A stretch of DNA of 64,000 nt from Streptomyces sp. Root431 (lineage in GTDB: Bacteria; Actinomycetota; Actinomycetes; Streptomycetales; Streptomycetaceae), in NCBI RefSeq assembly GCF_001426585.1, contig NZ_LMEI01000007.1:695830-759829 (forward strand), read 5' to 3'. The translations under genes and the position numbers were made by a program. The notes below the pieces were generated by a model. It was given only the letters and a program-made list of their open reading frames with translations. It was not told the DNA's origin and did not search any database. This document shows, piece by piece, positions 1 to 9,070 of the stretch (positions are counted from its first letter, which is position 1; each line of letters starts with the position of its first letter).

Positions 1-317
1 ACCAGGTCGTCCCACATGAACCAGAAGCGGTCCTGACCGGGCGTACCGAAGAGGTACAGGATCAGGTCCTGGTCCAGGGTGATGCGGCCGAAGTCCATCG
101 CCACCGTGGTGGTGGTCTTGCCCCCGGTGTGGGTCAGGTCGTCGATCCCCGCCGAAGCGGAGGTCATGACGGCCTCGGTACGCAGCGGGTTGATCTCCGA
201 GACGGCGCCGACGAACGTGGTCTTGCCCACGCCGAAGCCGCCCGCCACGACGATCTTCGCGCTGGTGGTCGACCGGCCGGCAGAGCCGGCACCGCCGCTA
301 GAGCTTGCGAAGTCCAC
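1..317 (-). CDS. cvnD: CvnD-type GTP-binding protein of a conservon (C-terminus cut off)
   Basis: Small Ras/ARF-like GTPase of the Streptomyces conservon systems, expected to act at the membrane with the roadblock protein CvnB. The visible 105 codons start at a GTG and carry a P-loop (AGGFGVGKTT, about residues 24-33) and the switch II/G3 region FGTPGQDRFWF near the window edge. The base-recognition motifs lie outside. The start overlaps the end of cvnC by 20 nt, which implies translational coupling in the order cvnA-B-C-D. Family assignment is secure; partner specificity is inferred from conservon literature. Confidence 0.93.
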   Translation of the reverse strand, partial: MDFASSSGGAGSAGRSTTSAKIVVAGGFGVGKTTFVGAVSEINPLRTEAVMTSASAGIDDLTHTGGKTTTTVAMDFGRITLDQDLILYLFGTPGQDRFWFMWDDL

Positions 318-702
318 TGAGCACCCTTTCGAGCAGTGTCACGTCCGGCGTGCCGCCGGTCTCTCCGTTGCCCGGCTGGTGGATCGCCACCATGCCGGCC
401 TCTGCCAGGTCGGCGACGAGGATCCGCGCGACGCCGAGCGGCATCGAGAGCAGCGCCGACACCTCGGCCACCGACTTGACCTCACGGCACAGGTGGCAGA
501 TGCGCTGGTGCTCCGGCAGCAGGGTGGCGAGGTGCGCCGGGTCGGCCGTGGTGCTGACCAGCGCCTCGATGGCGAGCTGGTAGCGCGGCCGGGTCCGGCC
601 GCCGGTCATCGCGTAAGGACGCACCAGCGGCTGGTCGCCCTCGTATCCGTACTCGTCGACTGAGGCGCCGTACGGATCGTGAGAGGCGGGGGGCGGGGTC
701 AT
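298..702 (-). CDS. cvnC: CvnC, DUF742 winged-helix-like conservon protein
   Basis: DUF742 protein of 134 residues, the third conservon component. DUF742 proteins are thought to have a winged-helix-like fold and to bridge the kinase-like and GTPase parts; the biochemical role is not established. The ATG is preceded by a good GGAGG ribosome site 5 nt upstream, so the longer upstream reading frame was not used. The N-terminus is Pro/Tyr-rich (GYEGDQPLVRPYAMTGGRT), followed by the conserved HLCREVKSVAEVSALLSMPLGVARILVADL region. A 133-nt gap without a gene separates it from cvnB, and it overlaps cvnD by 20 nt. Confidence 0.95.
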   Translation of the reverse strand: MTPPPASHDPYGASVDEYGYEGDQPLVRPYAMTGGRTRPRYQLAIEALVSTTADPAHLATLLPEHQRICHLCREVKSVAEVSALLSMPLGVARILVADLAEAGMVAIHQPGNGETGGTPDVTLLERVLSGLRKL

Positions 703-835
703 GAATCCTCCGGGCGTGACAGCGAACTTCCGCCGTCGGATGGGGCCGGTGGGGGGCCGGATGGGGCGGCCGGACGATGAACATGTCCAGGGCGGTACGG
801 AGGGGCGTACCGCCCTGTCGGTGTGACGGGGTCTG

Positions 836-1258
836 CTAGTGGAGCAGGCTGCCCTGGAGCTCCGCGCGGAGATCAGGGGTGAGCACGCTGCCGGCCCGGT
901 CGACCAGCAGCGCCATCTCGTAGCCCACGAGGCCGATGTCGCACTCGGGGTGTGCGAGCACGGCCAGCGAGGAGCCGTCCGAGACGGACATGAGGAAGAG
1001 GAAGCCGCGCTCCATCTCCACCACGGTCTGCGCGACAGGACCGCCCTCGAAGATCCGGGACGCACCCGCGGTCAGCGAGGTCAGCCCGGATGCGACCGCC
1101 GCGAGCTGGTCGGCGCGGTCGCGGGGGAATCCTTCGGACATGGCCAGCAGGAGTCCGTCGGCGGAGACCACCACTGTGTGGGACACCCCAGGGGTGTTGT
1201 CCACGAAGTTGGTGATCAACCAGTTCAGATTCTGCGCCGCCTGGCTCATCGCGTTCAA
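836..1258 (-). CDS. cvnB: CvnB, roadblock/LC7-domain protein
   Basis: Roadblock/LC7 protein of 140 residues. In bacteria such proteins act as GAP or scaffold for small GTPases, here the CvnD GTPase. The whole chain is one roadblock fold: VVVSADGLLLAMS early, then GASRIFEGG, and CDIGLVGYEMALLVDRAG near the end. A TTG start at 1258 is chosen because a GGAG ribosome site sits 6-7 nt before it; an in-frame ATG at 1249 is the alternative (137 residues) but would lie 15 nt from that site. It begins immediately after the cvnA stop, so the two are translationally linked. Confidence 0.95.
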   Translation of the reverse strand: MNAMSQAAQNLNWLITNFVDNTPGVSHTVVVSADGLLLAMSEGFPRDRADQLAAVASGLTSLTAGASRIFEGGPVAQTVVEMERGFLFLMSVSDGSSLAVLAHPECDIGLVGYEMALLVDRAGSVLTPDLRAELQGSLLH

Positions 1259-4200
1259 CTAACGCTCCTGCTGATGGTTCGGACCGAGGTGGTGGTTACC
1301 CGTGGTCGAGTTACCGGCCTGTCGGCCCTGCTGGATGCCGCGGCGCAGATTGGTGAGCCTGCCGCGGACGTCGTCGGGTGCACGCGAGACCTGGGGGCCG
1401 GCGGTGTGCGCCTGCTCCTGTGCGGTCCCGGGTACGAGGTTGGCCTTCGGCACGCGCCGGGGAAGGCCGGAGGTGGTGACGCCGCCGGCCGCGGGCTTGC
1501 GCACCCGCTCGGCCTGACGCACCAACTCGTCGTTGGGCGAGGTCCGCCAGGCGGCCCCGCCGTTCTGCCGGCCGTCGACGGCACCGGCACCGGCCGGGCC
1601 TCCGGCCGGACGCTGAGCGGCCGGGGCCTGCGCCTGCGGGGCGGCCGGGGCCTGACCCTGCTGCGCGGCCTGCTGCTGACCCTGCTCCTGGTGGAACCAG
1701 TTGGTCTCCAGCGTGTCGTACAGCGGGGTACGACCGTCGCCCGCGCCGGGGGCCGGCGGCAGAGCCTCCGGACGGCGGGGCTGCTGGAGCTGCGGCTGAC
1801 GCGGCTGCTCGGGCTGCCCGTTCGCGGGGCGCGGGGCGCCGAGGTCCGGGCCGCCGGTCCGCTGACGCGGGGCCGGAGGCTGCTGCTGGGCCTGCTGGGC
1901 CTGCTGCGCCTGCTGGGCCTGCGGCACGTACGGCTGCTGACCGAACTGCTGCTGCTGGCCGCCCTGGTAGCCCTGCTGCTGCTGTGCGTGCGGGGCCTGC
2001 TGGGGCGCCTGCTGCGGTGCGCCGAAGTCGGGACGCGCGAACTGACCGGTGGAACCGGGGCCCTGCGCCGCGCCGAAGTCCGGACGCGGGAACTGCGCCG
2101 TGGACGCCGGGTCCTGCACACCGCCCGGGTACGCCTGGATCTGCGGGGCCTGGGGCGCCTGCTGCGGCGCACCGAAGTCGGGACGCGGGAACTGGCCCGT
2201 GGAACCGGGGCCCTGGGGGGCAGCCGGAGCCGCGTACCGGCCCGTCGTCTCGGGGTCCTCGTGACCGCGCGGGGCGTCCAGCGGGCTCATCTCCTGCTGC
2301 GGGCGCCGGACCGGCTGCTGCGCCGGCTCGTTGCCCCAGCTCGCGGCCTGCGGGCGCTGCGCCTGCGGGTTGCCGCCCGGCAGCTCGGCGCGCGGGGCGC
2401 CGTACGCGGGCTGCTCGCCCTGCGGAGCCTGCTGCTGGGCACCCGGTCCGCCCTGCCGGCCGCCCTGGTTGCCCCAGACGTCCGTACGGGACGGGATGGC
2501 GCTCGCGGCACCGCCGATGAGACCGCCCGCGCCGGGGGCCGGACGCAGCGGGTCCTGCTGCGGGGCCTGGGGCGCCTGCGGAGCCTGGGGGACCTGCGGC
2601 AGCTGCCCGGTCTGGTCCAGCTGCGCGTGCTGCGGCTGCTGTGTACGGGACGGCTGCGGGCCACCCGTGAGCGGGGCGCCGTCACGGCCGGGCAGCGCGG
2701 CGCGCGGAGCGCTCGTACCGACCTGGCCGCGGGTGGCGCCGGCACCGAGCCGGCCCGCCGCCGACGCGGGGGCACCGCCCGGACCGCCGGGACCGCCGGG
2801 GCGTCCGCCGCCGGGGCCACCGGCCGCGCCGGGACCGCCGGGAAGACGGCCGCCGGGAGCCTGCGCGCCCGGGGGCATCGCGCCCTGGCCGCCGCCCGGC
2901 TTGGGCATCGGCTTCCTGCCGCCCTGGGCGACGTCGACCGGAAGCATGACGAGCGCGGTGGTGCCGCCCGAGTCGGAGGGGCGCAGCTGGATCCGGATGC
3001 CGTGTCGCAGGGACAGGCGGCCGACCACGAACAGACCCATGCGGCGGGAGACCGAGACGTCCACGGTGGGCGGCGAGGCGAGCCGCTCGTTGATCGCGGC
3101 GAGGTCCTCGGGGGAGAGGCCGATGCCGGTGTCGTGGATCTCGACGAGCACGCGGCCGTCGGGCAGCGCGTGACCGGTCACCCGGACCTTGGTCTGCGGC
3201 GAGGAGAACGAGGTGGCGTTCTCGAGCAGCTCGGCGAGGAGGTGCACGAGGTCGTTGACGACCCGGCCGGCGACCTCGGTCGCCGGGATCGCGGCCAGCT
3301 CGATGCGCTCGTACTGCTCCACCTCGGAGGCGGCGGCGCGGAGCACGTCGACCAGCGGGACCGGGCGGGTCCAGCGACGGCCCGGCTCCTCACCGGCGAG
3401 GACGAGGAGGTTCTCGCCGTTCCGGCGCATACGGGTCGCGAGGTGGTCGAGCTTGAACAGCGAGGACAGCTGGTCCGGGTCGGCCTCGCGGGACTCCAGC
3501 TCGGAGATGAGCGAGAGCTGACGCTGGATGAGGCCCTGGGAACGGCGCGAGAGGTTGGTGAACATCGCGTTGACGTTGCCCCGGAGGAGGGCCTGCTCGG
3601 CGGCGAGGCGGACGGCCTCGCGGTGCACGTCGTCGAAGGCCGCGGCCACCTGGCCGATCTCGTCCCTGGAGTGCACACCGACGGACTCGACGGAGGTGTC
3701 GACGTCCTGCGGGTCCGACTCGGAGAGCTGCTTGACGAGCTCGGGCAGCCGGTCCTGGGCGACCTTGGTCGCGGTGTCCTGGAGGCGGCGCAGCGAGCGG
3801 ATCATGGACCGGGCCACGATGAAGGCGCCGATGAGCGAGACACCGAGGACGAGGAGGATCAGGGCACCGTTGATGACGGCGTCGCGCTGGGCCTCCTGCC
3901 GCAGCTGACGCGCCATGGTCTCCATCTCACCGAGCAGGATGAGCTCGATGCGGTTCATGGCGGTGATCTTGGTGCCGTACTCGTCGGTGAAGTTCAGGTG
4001 ACCGCGCGCGGTGGTGTCGGCCATCGCGTCGTCCGTCTTCAGCACGCGCTCGGCGTACTTCTCGGCGGAGGTGATCGACGGGTCGCCGGTGTTGAGGACG
4101 GCGGTGAGCTCCTCGGCGTCGCCGCCGGTGTTCTCGTAGATGGCGCGGAAGGACTTGAGCTCGACGCCCTCGGAGTTGAAGGCGGCCTCGCCGTAGAGGC

Positions 4201-5098
4201 GGTCGCCCTGCTGGATCCGACCCTTGGTCTTGTCGCTCGGGGGGAGCGCGCCGGCGATGATCGCCTGCTGGATGGAGGCGTACTCCTTGGCGGACGAGAA
4301 GGCGGCGAGCGCCCGGGTCCGCTTGATCATCTCGGGGTTGCTGGTCGCCTGCGCCATGTCCTGGGACAGGCTGAGCAGCGAACGGATGAGACGGCTGTAC
4401 GCCTCGACCGTCACCGAGTGGGAGACGCCCGTCTCGTAGGCGTTGCCACGGATGGTGTGGAGCCCGATGACCTGAGAGGCGATCTGGTTGACGTTCTGGC
4501 GGATGCTCCGCAGCGCGTCGTCGTTCTCGGCGTTCGGGATCTCGTTGGTGGCGTCGAGGAAGTCCTTGTACTCGCGGTCCGTCTTCTTCCGCGGAGTCGC
4601 GATCTGGTAGTCGCTGATGGGCCTGCCGTTGGCCAACGGGCCGGCGGAGAGGTCACGCTCGGCCTGGAGGGCCTGCGCGAGGCCGGTCGCCTCACGCGTC
4701 AGCTTGGTCAGCAGCTGCATGTGGTCGAGCTGCTCGATGTCCTGGAGCGACTCGCTGATGCGGATGCCGCCCAGGGAGGTGGCCGCGACCACGGGCAGGG
4801 TCAGGAGGGCGACCAGACGCGTGGAGATGCGCCAGTTGCGCAGGGCTATTCGCGGCCCGACCTCGTTCTCGGACCTGGTCTTGGGGGGAGTCGCGGCGGG
4901 CTCGGCCGGTGCGGCCCCGGCGCTCGCGCGCCTGCCGTCACCGCCGTCGCCCGACGGTCCCTGACCCTGGTTGGGGGTGTGCGAGGCCGAGGGACCGCGG
5001 TCGGTCCCGGCACGCGGTTCCTGCTCCGCCGGAGCTTCGGCTCGGCCCTGACGGGCCTGGGGAGACCCCGAGCCATCCCTCTTGAAACGTCCCTGCAC
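1259..5098 (-). CDS. cvnA: CvnA, membrane sensor histidine-kinase-like protein with nitrate-sensing-type domain and Pro/Gln-rich tail
   Basis: Sensor of the conservon, 1279 residues from the GTG at 5098 (start VQGRFKRDG, as I recall for homologues). Order: disordered N-terminus (about 1-85), transmembrane helix (about 92-115, LVALLTLPVVAATSLGG), long extracellular region resembling the NIT domain (about 120-400), second helix (NGALILLVLGVSLIGAFIV), HAMP-like linker, and a GHKL ATPase domain with N box (HLLAELLENATSFS) and G box (VEIHDTGIGLSPEDL). About 500 residues of Pro/Gln/Ala-rich tail follow, with three PRPDFGA-type repeats. No obvious H-box phospho-acceptor is seen, so it may not autophosphorylate. 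The reading frame extends upstream to 5350, but that part lacks conserved sequence. First gene of the cvnABCD operon. Confidence 0.93.
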   Translation of the reverse strand: MQGRFKRDGSGSPQARQGRAEAPAEQEPRAGTDRGPSASHTPNQGQGPSGDGGDGRRASAGAAPAEPAATPPKTRSENEVGPRIALRNWRISTRLVALLTLPVVAATSLGGIRISESLQDIEQLDHMQLLTKLTREATGLAQALQAERDLSAGPLANGRPISDYQIATPRKKTDREYKDFLDATNEIPNAENDDALRSIRQNVNQIASQVIGLHTIRGNAYETGVSHSVTVEAYSRLIRSLLSLSQDMAQATSNPEMIKRTRALAAFSSAKEYASIQQAIIAGALPPSDKTKGRIQQGDRLYGEAAFNSEGVELKSFRAIYENTGGDAEELTAVLNTGDPSITSAEKYAERVLKTDDAMADTTARGHLNFTDEYGTKITAMNRIELILLGEMETMARQLRQEAQRDAVINGALILLVLGVSLIGAFIVARSMIRSLRRLQDTATKVAQDRLPELVKQLSESDPQDVDTSVESVGVHSRDEIGQVAAAFDDVHREAVRLAAEQALLRGNVNAMFTNLSRRSQGLIQRQLSLISELESREADPDQLSSLFKLDHLATRMRRNGENLLVLAGEEPGRRWTRPVPLVDVLRAAASEVEQYERIELAAIPATEVAGRVVNDLVHLLAELLENATSFSSPQTKVRVTGHALPDGRVLVEIHDTGIGLSPEDLAAINERLASPPTVDVSVSRRMGLFVVGRLSLRHGIRIQLRPSDSGGTTALVMLPVDVAQGGRKPMPKPGGGQGAMPPGAQAPGGRLPGGPGAAGGPGGGRPGGPGGPGGAPASAAGRLGAGATRGQVGTSAPRAALPGRDGAPLTGGPQPSRTQQPQHAQLDQTGQLPQVPQAPQAPQAPQQDPLRPAPGAGGLIGGAASAIPSRTDVWGNQGGRQGGPGAQQQAPQGEQPAYGAPRAELPGGNPQAQRPQAASWGNEPAQQPVRRPQQEMSPLDAPRGHEDPETTGRYAAPAAPQGPGSTGQFPRPDFGAPQQAPQAPQIQAYPGGVQDPASTAQFPRPDFGAAQGPGSTGQFARPDFGAPQQAPQQAPHAQQQQGYQGGQQQQFGQQPYVPQAQQAQQAQQAQQQPPAPRQRTGGPDLGAPRPANGQPEQPRQPQLQQPRRPEALPPAPGAGDGRTPLYDTLETNWFHQEQGQQQAAQQGQAPAAPQAQAPAAQRPAGGPAGAGAVDGRQNGGAAWRTSPNDELVRQAERVRKPAAGGVTTSGLPRRVPKANLVPGTAQEQAHTAGPQVSRAPDDVRGRLTNLRRGIQQGRQAGNSTTGNHHLGPNHQQER

Positions 5099-5671
5099 TA
5101 GCGTCGCAACCTCTGGACCAGGCGTCCTTCCGGGTGAACGGAGAGGACGGTGTCGGCGTCGTGGGGACGCAGGATGCGCCCCATGGTGGTCGTCGGTGAC
5201 CGGCGCAGTTCCCCCTTCCCCGCCACTCGGAACCGGCGCTGCGTTGCGCCCCCTGCGCGCCGGCTTGAAACCCGCGACGGTGCGTGGAATTCCAGCACAG
5301 TGCCGGATCTCCAACAAGGGCCCCGTGTCGCACCGGGAGGGGGATGACAACCCGTACTCGGCGTGTCACCCCATGTAGAAGATGATCACGGAGGATTCGG
5401 ACTTTTCCTCTCCAATGTCTCCGCGTACCCGTGTGTCCCAGTCGCGATGATCAGGAGCGGAATAGAGCATTCAGTGCCGGAATGCCCGTTTCCGTGACGG
5501 CTCATGGCGGTCCGTAATGCCCGGAATGTGGAGTGATTGGTGAGCAAACTCACACGATGATCGATGTCTTAGCCATGCATTCGAAGGGAATCGCATGTTT
5601 AGCCTGACGCTTTACATGATGCTCGCGCGCCCGCAAGGGCGCCCCTCCCGGGACAGGGTCTGAACACCGCC
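5099..5671. promoter_or_regulatory. Divergent regulatory region between cvnA and the 70-residue gene
   Basis: No gene is supported here. Bases about 5360-5620 are clearly poorer in GC than the rest of the window, as expected for promoter DNA of cvnA (leftward) and the small gene (rightward). A short inverted repeat GTGAG-CAAA-CTCAC lies at 5540-5553 and a perfect 6-bp stem with a GCAA loop at 5627-5642. I cannot assign a -35/-10 pair with confidence. Confidence 0.5.
5627..5642 (+). other. Short GNRA-type hairpin in the leader of the 70-residue gene
   Basis: GCGCCC, loop GCAA, GGGCGC forms a perfect 6-bp stem closed by a GNRA tetraloop, 30 nt before the start codon. It has no T-tract, so it is more likely a leader structure than a terminator. 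Function unknown. Confidence 0.4.
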
Positions 5672-5884
5672 ATGAACGCCACGAAGACCGCGACGCTCCG
5701 CACCACGGCCAACCCGCGCCGCTCCACCCTCGCCCACCTCGAGGACGCCGCGCAGCTCGGCCGGGCCTTCCTGCCGGAATACGCCACCGAACTCCCCGGG
5801 CAGACGGCCAACCCGCGCCGCACGGTCCTGATGACCGCCCCCGCCCCCTACGAGCCGGCCCCGTACGCCTCCGCCTCCCGCTGA
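5672..5884 (+). CDS. Small unknown protein with two TANPRR repeats
   Basis: I do not recognise this 70-residue protein. It is accepted as a gene because nearly every codon ends in G or C and amino-acid use is ordinary, whereas overlapping frames on the other strand are Arg/Gly-rich. It is soluble, begins MNATKTATLRTTANPRRSTL, contains a short helix-like stretch (LAHLEDAAQLGRAFLPEYA) and repeats TANPRR(S/T) at about residues 12-18 and 46-51. The Pro/Tyr/Ala-rich end (PYEPAPYASASR) looks disordered. The ribosome site is weak. It lies alone between cvnA (divergent) and the FAH-family gene. Confidence 0.7.
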   Translation: MNATKTATLRTTANPRRSTLAHLEDAAQLGRAFLPEYATELPGQTANPRRTVLMTAPAPYEPAPYASASR

Positions 5885-5923
5885 CACCGCCGACACCGCC
5901 GGTCGGCCGCCCCCTCGCCGCGT

Positions 5924-5929
5924 TAGCCT
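5924..5929 (+). promoter_or_regulatory. Candidate -10 element (TAGCCT) for the FAH-gltX unit
   Basis: TAGCCT matches the actinobacterial TANNNT -10 pattern in the gap between the small gene and the FAH-family gene. It would give a leader of about 40 nt carrying the GTGAGGGG ribosome site. No convincing -35 is visible. Confidence 0.4.
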
Positions 5930-5975
5930 GGAGCGTCAGACTCCAGCCAGTACCAAGTGAGGGGCGACAGCACTC

Positions 5976-6761
5976 GTGCGCATCGCCAGATTCTCCATCG
6001 ACGGCAATGTGGCCTTCGGCGCCGTCGAGGGCGAGGGAACCGTCGAATCCGGCGGCCTCGTCCTCGACATCATCAAGGGCATCCCGTACACCGACTTCGA
6101 GCTCAGCGGCACCAAGGTCCCGCTCAGCAAGGTACGGCTCCTGCCGCCCGTGCTCCCCAACAAGGTCGTGGCCATCGGCCGCAACTACGCGGAGCACGCC
6201 GCCGAACTCGGCAACGAGGTCCCCGACGTCCCCGTCGCCTTCTTCAAGCCCACCACCTCGGTGATCGGCTCCGGCGACGCCATCGAGTACCCCTCCTTCT
6301 CCAACGAGCTGCACCACGAGGCCGAGCTGGCCGTGGTCATCGGCCGCATGTGCCGCGAGGTGCCCCGCGAGCGTGTGAAGGACGTCATCTTCGGCTACAC
6401 CTGCGCCAATGACGTCACCGCCCGCGACGCCCAGCAGCGCGAGAAGCAGTGGGCCCGCGCCAAGGGCTTCGACACCTCCTGCCCCCTGGGCCCCTGGGTG
6501 GAGACCGACCTCGACCCGAGCGACCTGACCATCCAGGCCACGGTCAACGGCGAACAGCGCCAGCTGGGTCGGACGAGCGACATGATCCGCTCCATCGAGG
6601 ACCTGGTCGTCCACATCACCGAGGCCATGACGCTGCTCCCCGGCGACGTCATCCTCACCGGCACCCCCGCCGGGGTCGGCCCCCTCAACGTCGGCGACGA
6701 GGTCGCCGTCACCATCGAAGGCATCGGCACTCTCACCAATAAGGTGATCAAGCGTGGCTAA
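5976..6761 (+). CDS. Fumarylacetoacetate hydrolase (FAH) family protein
   Basis: Cytosolic metal-dependent hydrolase, isomerase or decarboxylase of the FAH superfamily (261 residues). Family hallmarks are [18 protein letters not shown], the metal-ligand acids in [15 protein letters not shown] (ExE motif), the [15 protein letters not shown] helix, [12 protein letters not shown] and the C-terminal [15 protein letters not shown]. Closest characterised relatives act on 2-oxo acids such as acylpyruvates or homoprotocatechuate intermediates; the substrate cannot be read from sequence. GTG start with a GAGGGG ribosome site. Its last 8 nt overlap the gltX start, so the two are co-translated. Confidence 0.93.
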   Translation: MRIARFSIDGNVAFGAVEGEGTVESGGLVLDIIKGIPYTDFELSGTKVPLSKVRLLPPVLPNKVVAIGRNYAEHAAELGNEVPDVPVAFFKPTTSVIGSGDAIEYPSFSNELHHEAELAVVIGRMCREVPRERVKDVIFGYTCANDVTARDAQQREKQWARAKGFDTSCPLGPWVETDLDPSDLTIQATVNGEQRQLGRTSDMIRSIEDLVVHITEAMTLLPGDVILTGTPAGVGPLNVGDEVAVTIEGIGTLTNKVIKRG

Positions 6762-8229
6762 CGCGAACATCCGCGTCCGTTTCTGTCCCTCGCCGACCGG
6801 CAACCCCCACGTGGGCCTGGTCCGCACCGCTCTCTTCAACTGGGCCTTCGCCCGGCACAACGAGGGCACCATGGTCTTCCGCATCGAGGACACCGACGCT
6901 GCGCGCGACTCCGAGGAGTCGTACAACCAGCTGCTCGACTCCCTGAAGTGGCTCGGCCTCGACTGGGACGAGGGCCCGGAGGTCGGTGGCCCGCACGCCC
7001 CGTACCGCCAGTCGCAGCGGATGGACATCTACAAGGACGTCGCCGAGAAGCTGCTCGCCGGCGGCTACGCGTACCACTGCTACTGCACCACCGAGGAGCT
7101 CGACGAGCGCCGCGACGCCGCCCGCGCCGCCGGCCGCCCCTCCGGCTACGACGGCCACTGCCGCGACCTCACCGCCGAGCAGAAGGCCGCCTACGAGGCC
7201 GAGGGCCGCACCTCGATCGTCCGCTTCCGGATGCCCGACGCGCCCATCACCTTCACCGACCTCGTCCGCGGCGAGCTCACCTTCACCCCGGACAACGTCC
7301 CGGACTACGGCATCGTGCGCGCCAACGGCGCCCCGCTGTACACCCTGGTCAACCCGGTCGACGACGCCCTGATGGAGATCACCCACGTCCTGCGCGGCGA
7401 GGACCTGCTCTCCTCCACCCCGCGCCAGATCGCGCTCTACAAGGCGCTGATCGAGCTGGGCGTCGCCAAGGAGATCCCCGCCTTCGGCCACCTGCCGTAC
7501 GTCATGGGCGAGGGCAACAAGAAGCTCTCCAAGCGCGACCCGGAGGCCTCCCTCAACCTCTACCGGGAGCGCGGCTTCCTCCGCGAGGGCCTGCTGAACT
7601 ACCTGTCCCTCCTGGGCTGGTCCTTCTCGGCGGACCAGGACATCTTCACCATCGAGCAGATGGTGTCGAAGTTCGACATCGCCGACGTCAACGCCAACCC
7701 GGCGCGCTTCGACCTCAAGAAGGCCGAGTCGATCAACGCCGACCACATCCGCATGCTGGACGTGAAGACCTTCGCCGAGGCCTGCGAGCCCTGGCTCCGG
7801 GCCCCGCACGCCAACTGGGCGCCCGAGGACTTCGACCGCGCCGCCTGGGAGGCCATCGCGCCGCACGCCCAGACCCGCATCACCGTCCTCTCGGACATCA
7901 CGGCCAACGTCGACTTCCTCTTCCTCCCGGAGCCGGTCTTCGACCAGCCCTCGTGGGACAAGGCGATGAAGGGCGAGCCGGCCGCGCTGCTCACGACGGC
8001 CCGCGAGAAGCTCGTCGACGCCGACTGGAGCGACCCCGAGTCCCTCAAGAACGCGGTCCTGACCGCCGGCGAGGCCCACGGCCTCAAGCTCGGCAAGGCC
8101 CAGGCCCCCGTCCGCGTCGCCGTCACCGGCCGCACGGTCGGCCTTCCCCTCTTCGAGTCCCTGGAGATCCTGGGCAAGGAGAAGTCCCTGGCGCGCATCG
8201 ACGCCGCGCTGGCGAAGCTCGCCGGCTGA
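6754..8229 (+). CDS. gltX: Glutamyl-tRNA synthetase
   Basis: Class I synthetase attaching glutamate to tRNA (491 residues, normal length). The HIGH-type signature is present as [18 protein letters not shown] near the N-terminus and the KMSKS-type loop as [14 protein letters not shown] at about 250-265, with the Glu[17 protein letters not shown] motif. Streptomyces typically lack GlnRS, so this enzyme is expected to be non-discriminating and to charge tRNA-Gln with Glu for GatCAB (established pathway; GatCAB is not in this window). Starts with GTG inside the end of the FAH gene; a strong hairpin follows. Confidence 0.97.
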   Translation: MANANIRVRFCPSPTGNPHVGLVRTALFNWAFARHNEGTMVFRIEDTDAARDSEESYNQLLDSLKWLGLDWDEGPEVGGPHAPYRQSQRMDIYKDVAEKLLAGGYAYHCYCTTEELDERRDAARAAGRPSGYDGHCRDLTAEQKAAYEAEGRTSIVRFRMPDAPITFTDLVRGELTFTPDNVPDYGIVRANGAPLYTLVNPVDDALMEITHVLRGEDLLSSTPRQIALYKALIELGVAKEIPAFGHLPYVMGEGNKKLSKRDPEASLNLYRERGFLREGLLNYLSLLGWSFSADQDIFTIEQMVSKFDIADVNANPARFDLKKAESINADHIRMLDVKTFAEACEPWLRAPHANWAPEDFDRAAWEAIAPHAQTRITVLSDITANVDFLFLPEPVFDQPSWDKAMKGEPAALLTTAREKLVDADWSDPESLKNAVLTAGEAHGLKLGKAQAPVRVAVTGRTVGLPLFESLEILGKEKSLARIDAALAKLAG

Positions 8230-8245
8230 GCGACGCCACTTCCGT

Positions 8246-8287
8246 CCCTGGGGGCGGCGACCGGAACTCCGGTCGCCGCCCCCAGGG
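8246..8287 (+). terminator. Perfect 19-bp hairpin after gltX
   Basis: Arms 8246-8264 and 8269-8287 are exactly complementary around a 4-nt AACT loop. There is no U-tract, which is usual for Streptomyces terminators. It closes the FAH-gltX unit. Confidence 0.85.
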
Positions 8288-8335
8288 CGTTCCCGGCCGG
8301 GACGAAAACACCCGCGCGGGACGGGGACGCGGCGG

Positions 8336-8341
8336 TACGGT
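8336..8341 (+). promoter_or_regulatory. -10 element TACGGT for a leaderless HAD transcript
   Basis: TACGGT ends 6 nt before the ATG of the HAD gene, so transcription should begin at or next to the start codon. No Shine-Dalgarno sequence is present, which fits a leaderless mRNA. Confidence 0.55.
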
Positions 8342-8347
8342 CGATGC

Positions 8348-9070
8348 ATGAGCATCCGCGCCGTCCTGTGGGACGTGGACGACACGATCTTCGACTACGC
8401 GACCGCCGACCGCGCCGGCATGAGCGCCCACCTGACGGCCGAGGGCCTCCTCGACGGATTCGGCTCCGTCGACCAGGCCCTCGCGCGCTGGGAGGAGCTC
8501 ACGGAGCTGCACTGGCGCCGCTTCGAGATCGAGGGCGGCGACTTCCAGGACCAGCGGCGGGCCCGCGTCCGGGACTTCCTCGGCGAGCCGGAGCTCACCT
8601 CCGCCGGGGCCGACGACTGGTTCGACCGGTACGTCGTCCACTACCAGGCCGCCTGGGAGCTCTTCCCCGACGCGCTGCCCGTCCTCGACCTGCTCGCCGA
8701 CGACTACCGGCACGCGGTCCTCTCGAACTCCAGCATCCACGCCCAGGAACCCAAGCTCCGCGCCCTGGGCGTACGCGACCGTTTCGAGGCCGTCCTCTGC
8801 GCCGCCGAGCTCGGTGTCGCCAAGCCCGCCCCCGAGGCCTTCCACGCCGCCTGTACGGCCCTCGGCCTGGCCCCCGAGGAGATCGCGTACGTCGGGGACC
8901 AGCCCGACATCGACGCGCGCGGCGCGGTCGAGGCGGGGCTCCTGGGCATCTGGCTGGACCGCGCGGACACGGGCGGCAGGCCCGAGCTGCAGCGGATCAC
9001 GGACCTCCGCCAGCTCCCCGCCCTGCTCCGCGGGGATACCCGTTTTGGAGCACCGTCCACCTTCGGGTAA
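8348..9070 (+). CDS. HAD-superfamily hydrolase
   Basis: Haloacid-dehalogenase-type phosphatase (240 residues), cytosolic. Motif I is VLWDVDDTIFDY (nucleophile and acid Asp), motif II is HAVLSNSS, the motif III Lys is in LGVAKPAPEAF, and motif IV is IAYVGDQPDIDARGA. The helical cap after motif I places it with the phosphoglycolate-phosphatase/epoxide-hydrolase-like subclass; substrate unknown. Leaderless-type promoter. Its 3' end contains the predicted promoter of the downstream tRNA cluster. Confidence 0.93.
   Translation: MSIRAVLWDVDDTIFDYATADRAGMSAHLTAEGLLDGFGSVDQALARWEELTELHWRRFEIEGGDFQDQRRARVRDFLGEPELTSAGADDWFDRYVVHYQAAWELFPDALPVLDLLADDYRHAVLSNSSIHAQEPKLRALGVRDRFEAVLCAAELGVAKPAPEAFHAACTALGLAPEEIAYVGDQPDIDARGAVEAGLLGIWLDRADTGGRPELQRITDLRQLPALLRGDTRFGAPSTFG

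Noticed and set aside
1640..2700. CTG/GCC-rich repeats as a microsatellite or recombination site
   Set aside because: They encode the Gln/Pro/Ala-rich CvnA tail on the minus strand; codon structure is maintained.
839..5101. A 1420-codon open frame on the plus strand opposite cvnA
   Set aside because: Antisense shadow of cvnA: residue composition is dominated by Arg/Leu/Gly, it has no recognisable domain, and the minus strand encodes clear kinase motifs.
5612..7028. Minus-strand frames opposite the 70-residue gene and the FAH gene
   Set aside because: Low-complexity Arg/Gly/Val sequence; the plus-strand genes show proper codon bias.
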